A DNA stretch of 46,000 bases, from contig JBBDIE010000026.1 in the NCBI GenBank assembly GCA_040880545.1, forward strand, positions 1-46,000, given 5' to 3'. Below the pieces are notes generated by a model that did not search any database, was not told the origin of the DNA, and saw nothing but the letters and a program-made list of their open reading frames with translations. The stretch comes from M55B112 sp040880545 (GTDB lineage: Bacteria > Bacteroidota > Bacteroidia > Bacteroidales > GCA-2748055). This document shows positions 9,261 through 19,536 of the stretch, one piece after another. A program made the translations under genes and the position numbers. The stretch's first letter is position 1; each line of letters starts with the position of its first letter.

Positions 9261-12260
9261 TTAAAATGAAGCATTTAATCCTACTGCAAAAGTTCTGAAC
9301 TGGGGTTCGGATCCGATATTCAGTTCCAGTTTATCTTTGACCGCAGAAACTGTAAAAAGATTACTCCCCCTTACATAAACCTGGAAATCCCGTATATAGC
9401 TGTTCGAAGCAAATTTTGAAGGCATGTTCATTGTAAGCTGCAATCTGTGGAGAGTAAACCAATTGGTCTCTTCGATCCAATAGGTTGAATTTCTGAAGTT
9501 GTTTGAATTATTGGTTGAAGAGAGTCGCGGATAGGTGGCCGATGATGGGTCAGCCATATCCTCGTGCCATCTTCCAAGGACCTCTTCCGAATACTTACGG
9601 TCGCCATATATCCAGTAGTAGGAGTTATTGAAATACTGACTCTGTCCCTCCTGTCCTGTTCCCATAACAAACAGTTCAAATGCTTTATACCGCAGGTTCA
9701 GATGGATCGCGTACTGCACTTTTGGAGCATTCTGGCCGATAACCTGCCTGTCGTTATCATCTATAATACCATCATCATTCAGGTCGGCATATTTTATATC
9801 TCCAGGTTGAACTGCTCCAAAGGTTTGTGTGGCATGGTTATCGATGTCATCCTGGTCAGCGAACAATCCTTCAGCCACCCATCCAAACATGGCGCTTGTT
9901 GGTTTCCCTGTTCTTTTCAGGTAATCCCAATCATAATCGGGTTCATCGATCTGGATTACCATCGGTGCACTATATACCATATTGGCCCCTGCTGAGAACC
10001 TGAAATCACTGAGATTCAGGTGGTAGGTGAGACCGAATTCCGCACCTTGATTCCTGTGACTATTGTAATTTTCCTGCGGAAGCACAACGCCAAGCATATC
10101 AGGGTAATAATTACTCCGTATGGTCAGTTCATCGTAAGCCCGGCTGTTAAAATAGGATCCTTCCAGGTTGAGTGACCTGTTCAGCACCAACGCTTCGAAT
10201 CCAACAGACAATTCATTTCTTTTTACCCATCCGATATCCGGATTTCCCACAGACTGATAAAAGCGAGCCCGGTTCTGTACTACGCCATTATTGTATGTGA
10301 AGTAAGAACCTTGTCCAAAACTTGTTTGATACAGGTAATAATCGGATACCCCCTGATCCGTATTGATCAATCCCCAATTTGCACGGATTTTCAGAAAGTC
10401 AAAGAAATTTCCTGAGGACAGGAAATCCTCTTCACTTACTATCCAGCCGATTCCCACTGCAGGAGAAAATGCAAACCTGTTCTCAACCGGGAATCTGGGT
10501 GATCCTGCTATGACCCCTCCTATTTGCGCAATATATCTGTTTTTGAAACTGTAGTTACCCAGTACTCCGAAATGAAGGTCTTTTATTTGCTGAATCTCTC
10601 CGTTGAGCTGGATCTGTTGCCTGTATGCGACTGCGGTTGCATTAATCTGGTGATCCTGGAATATCCTGTTGTATTTAAGCGTTCCAAACATTCCTATCCT
10701 GCGATAAAAATCGGGATTGATGATCGATTCATTACCCTGTTCCACATCCAGACCTGTTTTATTAAACCCAAGACTGTCGGCACCGTTTATATCGGTGAGA
10801 ACCACCGGTTCATAGACAGCATAACTGTTTAGCAGCCGGCTCTCATAATAATTACGGACATCGAAGGTAAGGTTTGCAGAAGCGGTAAGACCAGGGACTA
10901 CATCATTCAGATCAAAATCGAGTCCTGTATTTATCTGGAGAATCCTGTTCATGGTATTTCTGTATCCGGCCATTACCTGGTCACCATAAATATTGTTCCT
11001 GTAAACACTGGTACCGCCCAGAACATACTGATCGTTGATCAGGGCCGCATTTTCCAGCAAAGTTGAGTCGGTTACAGGAATCAGAACAGGCGCCTGGTTG
11101 GGCAGGAAGGTTGATGCATTTTGCCAGAAATTGCCGTTTTTCAAATTTTTTCTCATATCGAAAATGGCAACAGCATCGGCCCTCATGGTAATATAATCGT
11201 TGATCTTATAGTCGGCATTCCCCCGCATATTAATGCGTTCGTTACGTTCTTCGCTTCCGAGTGATAACAGGCTGTTCTGGCTGTTCCATCCCATGTAAAC
11301 AAAGTATTGGGCAATGTCGTTCCCTCCTGAAGCTTCGGTTATTAAATTATGGTAGGTCTTAAAATCCCTCAGGTAATTAGAATTAAAATAGCGCTCGTCC
11401 GGGTACAACACATAATTTGTGTTGTTCTGTGTATGGGCAATAGCAAGGCTGTCGTACATCGGAAAATTACCGTCATTAGCAAGTGCCTCGTTATACAGGG
11501 ACATATAGTCTGCTGCCCCGAGGTAATTGGGATAGCTGACCGGCTTCATCATGCCCGATTCCAGCCGGACATTAAGCCTTCTTTTGAATGCCTCTCCCCT
11601 TTTTGTAGTCACCAGAATTACCGGCAGATCCGCTTTGGAACCGTAGAGCAACCGGGAAACCGGATCTTTCAGCACAGTAATCTGCTCCACCTCCTCCAGG
11701 TTCAGCGAATTTACGGGTCGTGGAATACCGTCCACCACCAGTAAGGCAGACCCCATACCATAAACATTTTGGTTATTAATCAGACCGGGGACGCGCCCGT
11801 TTATCGCGTCATAAATATTCTGGTTAGCATCATAATTCAATATTTCTCCCGGATTAAGAACAGTTACTGCACCAGTAATATGCCTTTTCTTCATGGTGCC
11901 AAAGGGCACATGAACATCATCGTTATCACCCAGCTGATAAGCCTGTTTAAGGAGCGAAATCTCATCTGGCTGTGTAGAATACAGGTTGTCCAGGATTATC
12001 GTGGCATACCCGTCGGCTTCAATCAGCACCGGATTTCTATTCCCGATTTTTATTGTAAATGTACCGTCAGACCGCGTTCTGGCCATAAATGATCCTTCTT
12101 CGCTAAAGATAATTGCATGGGTTACCGGATTTCCTTCCTGATCAATGATCTTTGAGGTAAGCTCGATGAGCTGCGCTTTATCAAGCTCTTGTCCAAATAG
12201 TAATCCCGGCAGCGAAAAGCTTGTAAAAGTCAGTATGACAATGGCAAAAAATTTTCTCAT
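9261..12260 (-). CDS. SusC/RagA-family TonB-dependent transporter (second pair, divergent)
   Basis: About 999 residues. I choose the ATG at 12260, which gives a good signal peptide (MRKFFAIVILTF... ending LLFGQ); the longer reading would overlap the upstream SusD stop. Domains in order are signal, a degenerate carboxypeptidase-regulatory-like domain (SDGTFTIKIGN), a plug with ALLVVDGIPRPV and ITVLKDPVSRLLYGSKAD, and a C-terminal beta-barrel ending FAVGLNASF. The TonB-box region reads DVHVPFGTMKKR, where most SusC proteins have xxVGYGxQ, so coupling may be weaker or differ. It pairs with the SusD at 7541-9241. Confidence 0.93.
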   Translation of the reverse strand: MRKFFAIVILTFTSFSLPGLLFGQELDKAQLIELTSKIIDQEGNPVTHAIIFSEEGSFMARTRSDGTFTIKIGNRNPVLIEADGYATIILDNLYSTQPDEISLLKQAYQLGDNDDVHVPFGTMKKRHITGAVTVLNPGEILNYDANQNIYDAINGRVPGLINNQNVYGMGSALLVVDGIPRPVNSLNLEEVEQITVLKDPVSRLLYGSKADLPVILVTTKRGEAFKRRLNVRLESGMMKPVSYPNYLGAADYMSLYNEALANDGNFPMYDSLAIAHTQNNTNYVLYPDERYFNSNYLRDFKTYHNLITEASGGNDIAQYFVYMGWNSQNSLLSLGSEERNERINMRGNADYKINDYITMRADAVAIFDMRKNLKNGNFWQNASTFLPNQAPVLIPVTDSTLLENAALINDQYVLGGTSVYRNNIYGDQVMAGYRNTMNRILQINTGLDFDLNDVVPGLTASANLTFDVRNYYESRLLNSYAVYEPVVLTDINGADSLGFNKTGLDVEQGNESIINPDFYRRIGMFGTLKYNRIFQDHQINATAVAYRQQIQLNGEIQQIKDLHFGVLGNYSFKNRYIAQIGGVIAGSPRFPVENRFAFSPAVGIGWIVSEEDFLSSGNFFDFLKIRANWGLINTDQGVSDYYLYQTSFGQGSYFTYNNGVVQNRARFYQSVGNPDIGWVKRNELSVGFEALVLNRSLNLEGSYFNSRAYDELTIRSNYYPDMLGVVLPQENYNSHRNQGAEFGLTYHLNLSDFRFSAGANMVYSAPMVIQIDEPDYDWDYLKRTGKPTSAMFGWVAEGLFADQDDIDNHATQTFGAVQPGDIKYADLNDDGIIDDNDRQVIGQNAPKVQYAIHLNLRYKAFELFVMGTGQEGQSQYFNNSYYWIYGDRKYSEEVLGRWHEDMADPSSATYPRLSSTNNSNNFRNSTYWIEETNWFTLHRLQLTMNMPSKFASNSYIRDFQVYVRGSNLFTVSAVKDKLELNIGSEPQFRTFAVGLNASF

Positions 12261-12289
12261 GATAAAATATTTAATATTTTGATATGTAT

Positions 12290-14095
12290 TTACCATCCGG
12301 GATTTTGTGGCCATCCGGAATATAACTGAACCTGGGTTTTGTAAAATGGCAGCCAGTAGTGCCGCTGTTCGAATACACGATTAAATATCACCACCTTTGT
12401 GAAACTGGTGTGGCCCTGGTCGAAAACCAGGTCGTGCTGGACCTTATATTCCGGCAAATGGGCGATATACCATCTGCGCATGTCGTTCCATCTGGATCCT
12501 TCGAAACATAATTCAACTGACCGCTCGTTCCTGATCTTCTCCCTGAATGCATCCTGGCTTCCTGCATATTGTGCCGGAACACCGGGCATTAGAGATCTGC
12601 TTCTTACGATATTTACAGCTTCCACCGCTGTAAGGCTTGCACCCTCTGCTGTACCTGTGGGACCGAAGGCCTCGTTCACTGCTTCTGCGTAAATCAGGTA
12701 GACGTCAGCGAGCCGCATAAGTGGAGTAGCATAAGTAAACTGCGACCAAAGCTGGTCAATTTTATTCACCCCTTTTGGCCAATATTTATGATTTATATAG
12801 GAGGTTAAAACACCCGGCTCATTTTTATCTATTCCCCCTTCAAACAACTGAAGTTGCGTTTGGGGACTGACGCCGGCCATATCTCCGTCAACATAGATAA
12901 ACTGTCTGAACCTCGGGTCCCTGTTGCTCCATGGATCCATGGGATCATAACCCGAACCCGGTTCGTCGATATGTAATCCGTTACTCATTTCATATTTATC
13001 CACCAAATCCTGCACCGGAGTCTCACAAATATCATTTCCACCAAACCGTGCCGGGGTGTATAATCTTCCCAGTCTGTTACCCATCATTCCTACTCCGTAA
13101 GGGGTTCCGATTCCGTTATTGTAAGAAGATGACTTGTTTGGAACGTTTGCCCAAATAGTTTCAGTGGTCCAGGGTGTGGTACCATCCATTCTTGCAAACA
13201 ACTCTTCATACTCCTCAAACGGAACCAGGTCGTACACACCATTATCAGCCAGTTTTATCACCTCCCAGGCAGCATTGGCGGCTCGGACCATATAGTCCGT
13301 ATCGAACTGGTAAGCTCCTCCTGCATCATGTACCATAAGCGGACTTCCTGCAAACAGTAACGTTTTAGCCTTGTAGGCCAGGGCTGCTCCTTTGGTTGCC
13401 CGTCCCATGTTAAAACCAGTTCTGCTGCTACCCACTGAGGTCATATCCCAGTTCTCCGGCAATAATTCGGCTGCCCTGTCCAGGTCCTCAACGATTCTTT
13501 CCACGGTCTCCTGGAATGTAAGACGCGGCATATCAAGGTTTTCATCGGCTGCAAACACTTTGTCTGCATAGGGTATGCCTCCCCACCGTACGGCAATTTC
13601 CCAATGAAGGTATGCCCTGAAAAAGTAAGCCTGCCCCTCTATCAGGTCTGCTTGTTCTTGTGTTCCCTGTAACAACTGCAGGTTTTCCAGGCACTGGTTT
13701 GCTAAACGAATACCTTTCCATCCAAATGGCCATATTCCGGCCGGTTTGCCAGTTGCACCAAAAACGGTTGGATTTACTTCGTTCCAGCAGTTGGATTGCC
13801 AGTTATTAAATATCACATCCCAGTAGTTTCCTTCTGCAAACTTACGTGCGGAGGCCCATCCCTGCACGGCAATGGACTCATCGCCATTTTCACTGCCTGT
13901 GGTGAGAGCAAAACTGTTCGGGTCAACAATACAGGCGTAGAGCCCATCTGCAAATCCCTGGAAATTTTCATACGTACTAAACACATCCTTCTCCGAAATA
14001 TCTGCATCGGGTGTCTTGTCCAGATAACTCTCACACGACCAAAACAACATGGTTGCCAGGAAGTATATTGCGGTTAATTTTAATCTGTTTCTCAT
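12290..14095 (-). CDS. SusD/RagB-family outer-membrane lipoprotein (first pair)
   Basis: A 601-residue lipoprotein, lipobox FWSC (about Cys21 from the ATG at 14095; a GTG three bases upstream is less likely). SusD N-terminal features (DKTPDADISEKDVFSTYENFQGF) and the RagB C-terminal block (IRNERSVELCFEGSRWNDMRRW) are present. It lies 12 bp after the SusC at 14108-17236 and acts with it in outer-membrane capture and import of glycan fragments. Confidence 0.96.
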   Translation of the reverse strand: MRNRLKLTAIYFLATMLFWSCESYLDKTPDADISEKDVFSTYENFQGFADGLYACIVDPNSFALTTGSENGDESIAVQGWASARKFAEGNYWDVIFNNWQSNCWNEVNPTVFGATGKPAGIWPFGWKGIRLANQCLENLQLLQGTQEQADLIEGQAYFFRAYLHWEIAVRWGGIPYADKVFAADENLDMPRLTFQETVERIVEDLDRAAELLPENWDMTSVGSSRTGFNMGRATKGAALAYKAKTLLFAGSPLMVHDAGGAYQFDTDYMVRAANAAWEVIKLADNGVYDLVPFEEYEELFARMDGTTPWTTETIWANVPNKSSSYNNGIGTPYGVGMMGNRLGRLYTPARFGGNDICETPVQDLVDKYEMSNGLHIDEPGSGYDPMDPWSNRDPRFRQFIYVDGDMAGVSPQTQLQLFEGGIDKNEPGVLTSYINHKYWPKGVNKIDQLWSQFTYATPLMRLADVYLIYAEAVNEAFGPTGTAEGASLTAVEAVNIVRSRSLMPGVPAQYAGSQDAFREKIRNERSVELCFEGSRWNDMRRWYIAHLPEYKVQHDLVFDQGHTSFTKVVIFNRVFEQRHYWLPFYKTQVQLYSGWPQNPGW

Positions 14096-14107
14096 CACAT
14101 GTGTTTG

Positions 14108-17100
14108 TTAAAAAGTTAAATTTATTCCGAAGCTGTATCTTTTCAGCAGTGGATACTGTAAATTATCCGAAGCCGGCCTGTCCCTGTCTTCCAGCGTTTT
14201 GTTCCAGATCAGGATATTTCCTGTGTTCAGGTACAGTCTCAGGTTATTTACACCTGCGCTCTTCAGATTCGCCCCTGAAAAAGTATAGGAGAGTTCAGCG
14301 GTCTGTAATTTGAAGTAGGAATAGTCCCAGACGTAATAATGACCCTTCGGCGAGTACTGGTTGTACCGTACATGAGGATATAAATTTTCACCGGTTGTTC
14401 TTCCCAGTTCGGGTGCCCATGAATCATTCAGTTGAAAATCGTAGGCAATACTGTAATTATACCTGAATTCGTTATAGATGGCAGAGGTACCGCTCACATT
14501 TGTAACACCGTAAAACTGGGTCATGACACCGAAACCCTTGTAATTGTACCCCAGTGAAAAACCATAGGAATATTCGGGTATAATTGAATGCATATATGGT
14601 ACAGCATCGTCCTCATTGATCACACCATCTGCATTGTAGTCGATCAGCCTGTAATCGCCGGGCAAGTAATAGGTATTGTCAAGCAGGGTTACTCCGTTGT
14701 ACATCTCATCCCAGGTCTGGATAATACCTGAAGAGACCTGGGTGCGTTGTTGCCCGAGAGAAAATCCGGCTTGTTTCTGATAATCCGGTTTTAACTCCGG
14801 ATCATCTCTTTCAATGACTTCATTGTTCATTTGCGACAAATTAAACTTTGCCCATAACCTGGAATCGGGCCTGGCCTTTGAAAAATTAAGTTCAAATTCC
14901 CAGCCATGAGATTTCAACTCCCCAAGGTTGGCAGAAGGCGGATCTGAGCCAAAAATTGCATTATTAGCACGGTCACTGGCATTGATGAACATATCTGTCC
15001 GGTGTTCCCAGTAGTAGTCAAAATTCATGGATAGCAAATTCTTGAAAATCCCTACTTCCATCCCGATATCCTGTTTTTCAGCAACTTCCCAGTGGATATT
15101 CGGATTTGCTACTGTCCCTTCTCTATAAAGTGGGTAACCGGGCTGGGTAACTGGTGAACCAAAATAATTAACGATATTCGTCTTATCCCAACTGCTGAGA
15201 TACTGCCATCTCGCAATATTTGCATCGTTCCCAACCGTTCCCCACGAATACCTTAGTTTCAGTGTGTTTACAAACGGAAATGCCTCTTCAAAGAAACGTT
15301 CGTTAGAAACCATCCACCCTCCTGCAAATGAGGGGAAAAATCCGAAACGATACTCCCGGTCGAACTTTTCAGAACCGTTATAGGCGCCATTGAACTCCAG
15401 GAAATACCTGCTGTCGTAATCATAGGTTGCGCGTCCAACCCAGCCTTCTCTGAATGAGGGGAAGCTTGAACCCATGGCGCTGGTTTCACGGTTGAACAAA
15501 AACAAACCGGTAATATAATGGTTGCCAAATTCCCTGACATAATTCAAGGAGGCTTCATAATAGAGATGGCGGTAGACATTGCTGGCCATCTGTTCCGCAC
15601 CGAGTTGGTTAGGCTCATCCACGTAGTTAAATCCATGGGATGGTGTTGTCGGATATGTAATTTCAATGGCGTTGGCAGAATCTGCTGCATTTTGGGCATC
15701 CAGTATGGAAGGGTGAATATACTTGGTAATCATTCCGTTATCCACCACATCGGGACCCGAGGTATAGAAATAGTTGTCAAACGATGTTTTTACCTTGGCC
15801 GACAATCCCTTCGTGATGAAATCAAGCTTTTGGATCAGTTCGAAATCGGTATTTGCCTGCGCCCGGTTGTTCCGGTCGAGTCCGTGAAAGTTTCCATTGT
15901 ATACCTGGTTGTCGAACCTGTCAAATAACGCGGAAGTGGCATACGTTCCGTCTGAATACTTCACCGGATACATATCCGGCGGGTTTCCGTAGAAGCCGTT
16001 CCATATCCCACCCCGGTCGTTGTATCCAGGTGTATCCTTAATACCATAAATTCCGGAAAGATTGATCTTGAACCGGGTGGTTTTTGAAATGTCGAAATCA
16101 AAATTACTCCTGAAGTTGTACCGTTCATAGGAGAAGGAAGGATCGTACCCTTGTCCCCTGTCTGAGAAATTCAGAATATCCCCCTGGTTCAGGTAACCGA
16201 GCGACAGGAAATATCTAACAAATTCGGTACCTCCCTTTACATTCAGATTGTACCGTTGCTCCCATCCATAATCGTTACTCATTTCGTCTCTCCAGTTTAC
16301 ATCCGGGTAGAGTTCGGGATATTCCTGTGTTTTATAATGCTGCAGCAAATCCCATGGTACATAAGCTTTCCAGGAGGTTTCATCGGCAGGCAAACCATGA
16401 GAAATGGCCAGATTTTTCAGATAATTCACATCATAGGAATTGAGTACATCAGGAACCTCAGAAAGTGAGCTTGCGGTAACAATACTCTCAAATGAGAGTA
16501 CCGGTTTGCCCACGGTTCCGCGCTTAGTTGTAATCAGTATTACCCCATCTGCTCCCCGTACTCCAAATACAGCCGTTGCTGATGCATCTTTCAACACGGA
16601 AATATTCTCAATTTCATTGGGATCCACATCCATCATCGAGCGCTCTACGCCGTCTACCAGAATTAGCGGTTGTCCACCGTTCCAGGTTGTTTGTCCCCTT
16701 ACATAAATACTCGAAGCCTTGTCATCTTTCCCGGATGCATTGTGGGAAGGAGCCCCTCCCGGAACACCTGATTCCCTGATGGTAACAACCCCCGGCATTA
16801 ACCCGTTCAGGTTATCGGTAAGATTACTCCCCTGGAAATTCATCTTGATCTGGTCGCCTGTTGCCTGGGTAATTGCTCCCACTACACTCTCCTTTTTCTG
16901 GGATCCATATCCCACAAACACAATTTCATCAAGGGAAGTGGTCTCCTGCTTCATACGTATAGTAATCTCCGAAATTCCGGCAGTTACTTCCACAACCAGT
17001 GGTTCCATCCCCACAAAGGAAAATCTCAGGCGATCGCCTGTCGTTGCATTGATTACAAACCGGCCGTCGATATTGGTAACCGACCCGATTGTAGTTCCTT

Positions 17101-17236
17101 CGATCACTACAGTAACCCCAACCAGCGGTTGATTATTGTCATCTGTAACAATACCGGTAATCTCCCTCGTCTGAGCGAAAATGTATTGTGAGCCCAACAA
17201 TAAAACCATCAATAGTAGTTTTAATTCTCTTTTCAT
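14108..17236 (-). CDS. SusC/RagA-family TonB-dependent transporter (first pair)
   Basis: A 1042-residue protein with signal peptide (to about residue 21, FAQ), a CarboxypepD_reg-like domain (residues about 25-95), TonB box EIVFVGYG (104-111), plug domain (LILVDGVERSMMDVDP, SVLKDASATAVFGVRGADG, VILITTKRG) and a C-terminal barrel ending FGINLTF. Canonical SusC length. It is the first gene of the operon that includes both SusCD pairs, the SGBP, GH127-type and DUF4838 genes. Operator site 2 (17456-17465) lies about 220 bp upstream, leaving a long leader. Confidence 0.97.
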   Translation of the reverse strand: MKRELKLLLMVLLLGSQYIFAQTREITGIVTDDNNQPLVGVTVVIEGTTIGSVTNIDGRFVINATTGDRLRFSFVGMEPLVVEVTAGISEITIRMKQETTSLDEIVFVGYGSQKKESVVGAITQATGDQIKMNFQGSNLTDNLNGLMPGVVTIRESGVPGGAPSHNASGKDDKASSIYVRGQTTWNGGQPLILVDGVERSMMDVDPNEIENISVLKDASATAVFGVRGADGVILITTKRGTVGKPVLSFESIVTASSLSEVPDVLNSYDVNYLKNLAISHGLPADETSWKAYVPWDLLQHYKTQEYPELYPDVNWRDEMSNDYGWEQRYNLNVKGGTEFVRYFLSLGYLNQGDILNFSDRGQGYDPSFSYERYNFRSNFDFDISKTTRFKINLSGIYGIKDTPGYNDRGGIWNGFYGNPPDMYPVKYSDGTYATSALFDRFDNQVYNGNFHGLDRNNRAQANTDFELIQKLDFITKGLSAKVKTSFDNYFYTSGPDVVDNGMITKYIHPSILDAQNAADSANAIEITYPTTPSHGFNYVDEPNQLGAEQMASNVYRHLYYEASLNYVREFGNHYITGLFLFNRETSAMGSSFPSFREGWVGRATYDYDSRYFLEFNGAYNGSEKFDREYRFGFFPSFAGGWMVSNERFFEEAFPFVNTLKLRYSWGTVGNDANIARWQYLSSWDKTNIVNYFGSPVTQPGYPLYREGTVANPNIHWEVAEKQDIGMEVGIFKNLLSMNFDYYWEHRTDMFINASDRANNAIFGSDPPSANLGELKSHGWEFELNFSKARPDSRLWAKFNLSQMNNEVIERDDPELKPDYQKQAGFSLGQQRTQVSSGIIQTWDEMYNGVTLLDNTYYLPGDYRLIDYNADGVINEDDAVPYMHSIIPEYSYGFSLGYNYKGFGVMTQFYGVTNVSGTSAIYNEFRYNYSIAYDFQLNDSWAPELGRTTGENLYPHVRYNQYSPKGHYYVWDYSYFKLQTAELSYTFSGANLKSAGVNNLRLYLNTGNILIWNKTLEDRDRPASDNLQYPLLKRYSFGINLTF

Positions 17237-17620
17237 AGTTGTTGCTTTATTATCGTTGTAGGAGTTAATTAGTCAAGTCCGTAATATGAATATTTCTTAT
17301 TGTCATTTGAGCCCAACCAGAGAGCTGTATTGAATTAAATTATTCCTAATAACCTGCGATTTCAGCTTTTCTGAAATGCTCCGCAATTCTTCAATTACCC
17401 AAGTATGATGAGCTCATATTGATATACGATCATTTTCTTTGCTGAAACAAAGGAACAAACGTTTGCGCAATGTATGAAAAATATTAATACACTTCAATAC
17501 AAAATGATGTTTTTTTTAGGTCAATACTATTTATTCTTTGTGGTTGGTTATTTACTGCATTTTTCCTATACTCCAGTTAATTTTCACAATGTATACCCTT
17601 TCAGTGAAAATCAGTATTTG
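17237..17620. other. Intergenic region: SusC leader and operator
   Basis: This 384-bp stretch has no credible gene. It contains the operator/promoter module at 17453-17485, a predicted leader of roughly 220 nt before the SusC start, and a small hairpin at 17359-17377 (ATTTCAG, 5-nt loop, CTGAAAT) within that leader. No clear terminator for the upstream sulfatase was seen. Confidence 0.55.
17453..17485 (-). promoter_or_regulatory. LacI/PurR-type operator overlapping a -7 box (site 2)
   Basis: The core CAAACGTTTG is a perfect 10-bp palindrome (17456-17465). On the minus strand TACATTG (17468-17474) is two bases upstream of it. An ATTG about 20 nt further upstream could be a -33 element with one mismatch to TTTG. 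The 33-bp block differs at only four positions from site 1 (1956-1988). It precedes the double SusCD operon. Confidence 0.72.
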
Positions 17621-19492
17621 CTATATATCTACCCGTCTGATGTACACATAATAGGCGCCGCAAAGGGTATTTTTGTCTTTATCATTGAACCAGGTGTGTA
17701 GTGTTGCCGGACCTGCTTCCAGGTCCACGGTAAAAACTGATGCCTTGTCATCCGGCTCCACTTTCTGTTCAGCACCTTCAAATGTAAAAGGGGCAATTAC
17801 ATCCACGTGCCGTACACCACTTATAAGTAATCTCGCAGTAGTTATGGGAAGTGCCACACCACCCTCTATACTTTCCCTGATGGGCAGGTCCAATTCCACC
17901 GGCCAGCGCCGTAGTTCCAGTTCATACGTCCCAGCCTGATCTACCATCATTTCCCAATAGCTGTTCTTGCGGACACCTTTCATTACCTGTGCCTTCTGAT
18001 CCACAAAAACATCCATCCACTCACATGCAGTCAATAGGATCGGGTTCTCCTTTTCATTTCCAATAACCACCCGCTGCGGTTCATTCACTTGATCCCTTAC
18101 ACCGGTCCACCACCGGTTAAGATATGAACGCATTTTTTCAGCGATTTCGGGATACTGTCCAATTACATTTTCCTGTTGCATGGGATCTTTTTCCAGGTTG
18201 TACAACCCACGGTTTTCCAATAACCGCCACTCTTTCCAGAGAACCCCTGTATCATCTTTTTTCACAATGGAAGGTGCATGCGGTGACGGATAATCGAAAC
18301 CGATGGGCATTCTGCTGTAATTGATGATCACCATTCTCTCTCCGTCCACTTTTTCATTTCCGCGCAGCACCGGTGCCAGGCTAACCCCATCGAATTTCAC
18401 CGAATCTGCTATTCTTATCCCGCAGAGATCGACCAGTGTGGGCAGAATATCCTGCACCGTAGTCAATCCTTCCATATCCCGCGGCGAAGTAAAATTACCC
18501 GCTGGCCATCTGATAAATAAAGGCACCCGGTGTCCTCCTTCATACATTTCGGTTTTCATTCCACGCATCCCGGCATTGTAGTATCGGGGTCCAAATGTAC
18601 TTCCATTATCTGTCAGGAAAATCAGAATAGTGTTGTCGGCGAGCCCTTGCTCATCCAGGAACCCAACTAATTTTCCCACATTCTCATCAATGTTACGGAT
18701 CATCGCAAGATACCGGATCAGCGGATTTTTTGTGCCAGGCTTTAACCCCGAAAAAACTGAGGCATCAATTACCTGCTGCATATCGCTGATATCCTTTTCC
18801 GGGGCAAAGTGTGGATAATGAGGAGCATTGGTGGAAATGTAAGCTAAAAAGGGCCGCTTCTCCCCGGCACATTCACTGATCCATTGCATCGATTCGTCGA
18901 AAAAGACATCAGTACAATACCCTTTGTACACCTCTCGTCTGTCGTTATGTATGTAGGTATCATCAAAATAGTCGTTTCCCCAGTAATCGGGAACTGAACT
19001 GATATGGGAGGACGGGAACCACAACGCCTCATCGAATCCACGGTCCCCGGGCCGGAACGGGTAGTTGTCACCCAGGTGCCACTTCCCGAATAAGCCGGTG
19101 CTGTACCCATTTGCAGAAAAAAGTTCTGCCATGCTTGGAATTTCTGTCCTCATCAATCCCCTTCCACTACTAACATTCACCGCACCATTTCTTGCTGCAT
19201 CAACACCGGTGAGCAGTTGCCCGCGGGTTGGGGCACACATGGGGGTCACATGAAAGTCGGTGAACCTGATGCTGTTGTCATGCAACCAGTCGAGCTCCGG
19301 AGTTTTTAATACCGGGTTACCATAACAAGACAACTCGCCATATCCCTGGTCGTCGGTCATGATGATAATGATATTGGGCTTCCCTTTTTTCACCGGCTCC
19401 CTGGCCTCTCCTCCCGGAAACGTCCCCAATGCTGGTATGCTTGTAACGACCCCGATGGCAACAAGTACTGATTTTAATGATCCGACCTTCAT
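17621..19492 (-). CDS. S1-family sulfatase (CAPTR type) with C-terminal extension
   Basis: A 623-residue exported sulfatase with a signal peptide but no lipobox. Metal-binding Asp pair at 47-48 (IIIIMTDDQG), formylglycine motif CAPTR (Cys86), GKWHLGD and a second metal motif FLTDNGS. Residues about 470-600 form an extra beta-rich region (SYWEMMVDQAGTYELEL) absent from the two CSPSR sulfatases. It is the last gene of the unit that begins at 25796 and follows the ADP-ribosylglycohydrolase-like gene by 44 bp. Sulfatase subfamily and substrate cannot be read from sequence alone. Confidence 0.95.
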   Translation of the reverse strand: MKVGSLKSVLVAIGVVTSIPALGTFPGGEAREPVKKGKPNIIIIMTDDQGYGELSCYGNPVLKTPELDWLHDNSIRFTDFHVTPMCAPTRGQLLTGVDAARNGAVNVSSGRGLMRTEIPSMAELFSANGYSTGLFGKWHLGDNYPFRPGDRGFDEALWFPSSHISSVPDYWGNDYFDDTYIHNDRREVYKGYCTDVFFDESMQWISECAGEKRPFLAYISTNAPHYPHFAPEKDISDMQQVIDASVFSGLKPGTKNPLIRYLAMIRNIDENVGKLVGFLDEQGLADNTILIFLTDNGSTFGPRYYNAGMRGMKTEMYEGGHRVPLFIRWPAGNFTSPRDMEGLTTVQDILPTLVDLCGIRIADSVKFDGVSLAPVLRGNEKVDGERMVIINYSRMPIGFDYPSPHAPSIVKKDDTGVLWKEWRLLENRGLYNLEKDPMQQENVIGQYPEIAEKMRSYLNRWWTGVRDQVNEPQRVVIGNEKENPILLTACEWMDVFVDQKAQVMKGVRKNSYWEMMVDQAGTYELELRRWPVELDLPIRESIEGGVALPITTARLLISGVRHVDVIAPFTFEGAEQKVEPDDKASVFTVDLEAGPATLHTWFNDKDKNTLCGAYYVYIRRVDI

Positions 19493-19536
19493 CTTCTAAA
19501 AGTTTGATACTATTTTCTACATACCTTCACAGTAGT

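Noticed and set aside
12261..12314. 18-residue N-terminal extension of the second SusC overlapping the SusD gene
   Set aside because: The ATG at 12260 begins a standard signal peptide and removes the overlap.
17474..17701. Small hydrophobic protein on the plus strand
   Set aside because: It overlaps the operator region and the sulfatase 3' end and has the low-complexity look of A/T-rich intergenic DNA; no supporting signal.
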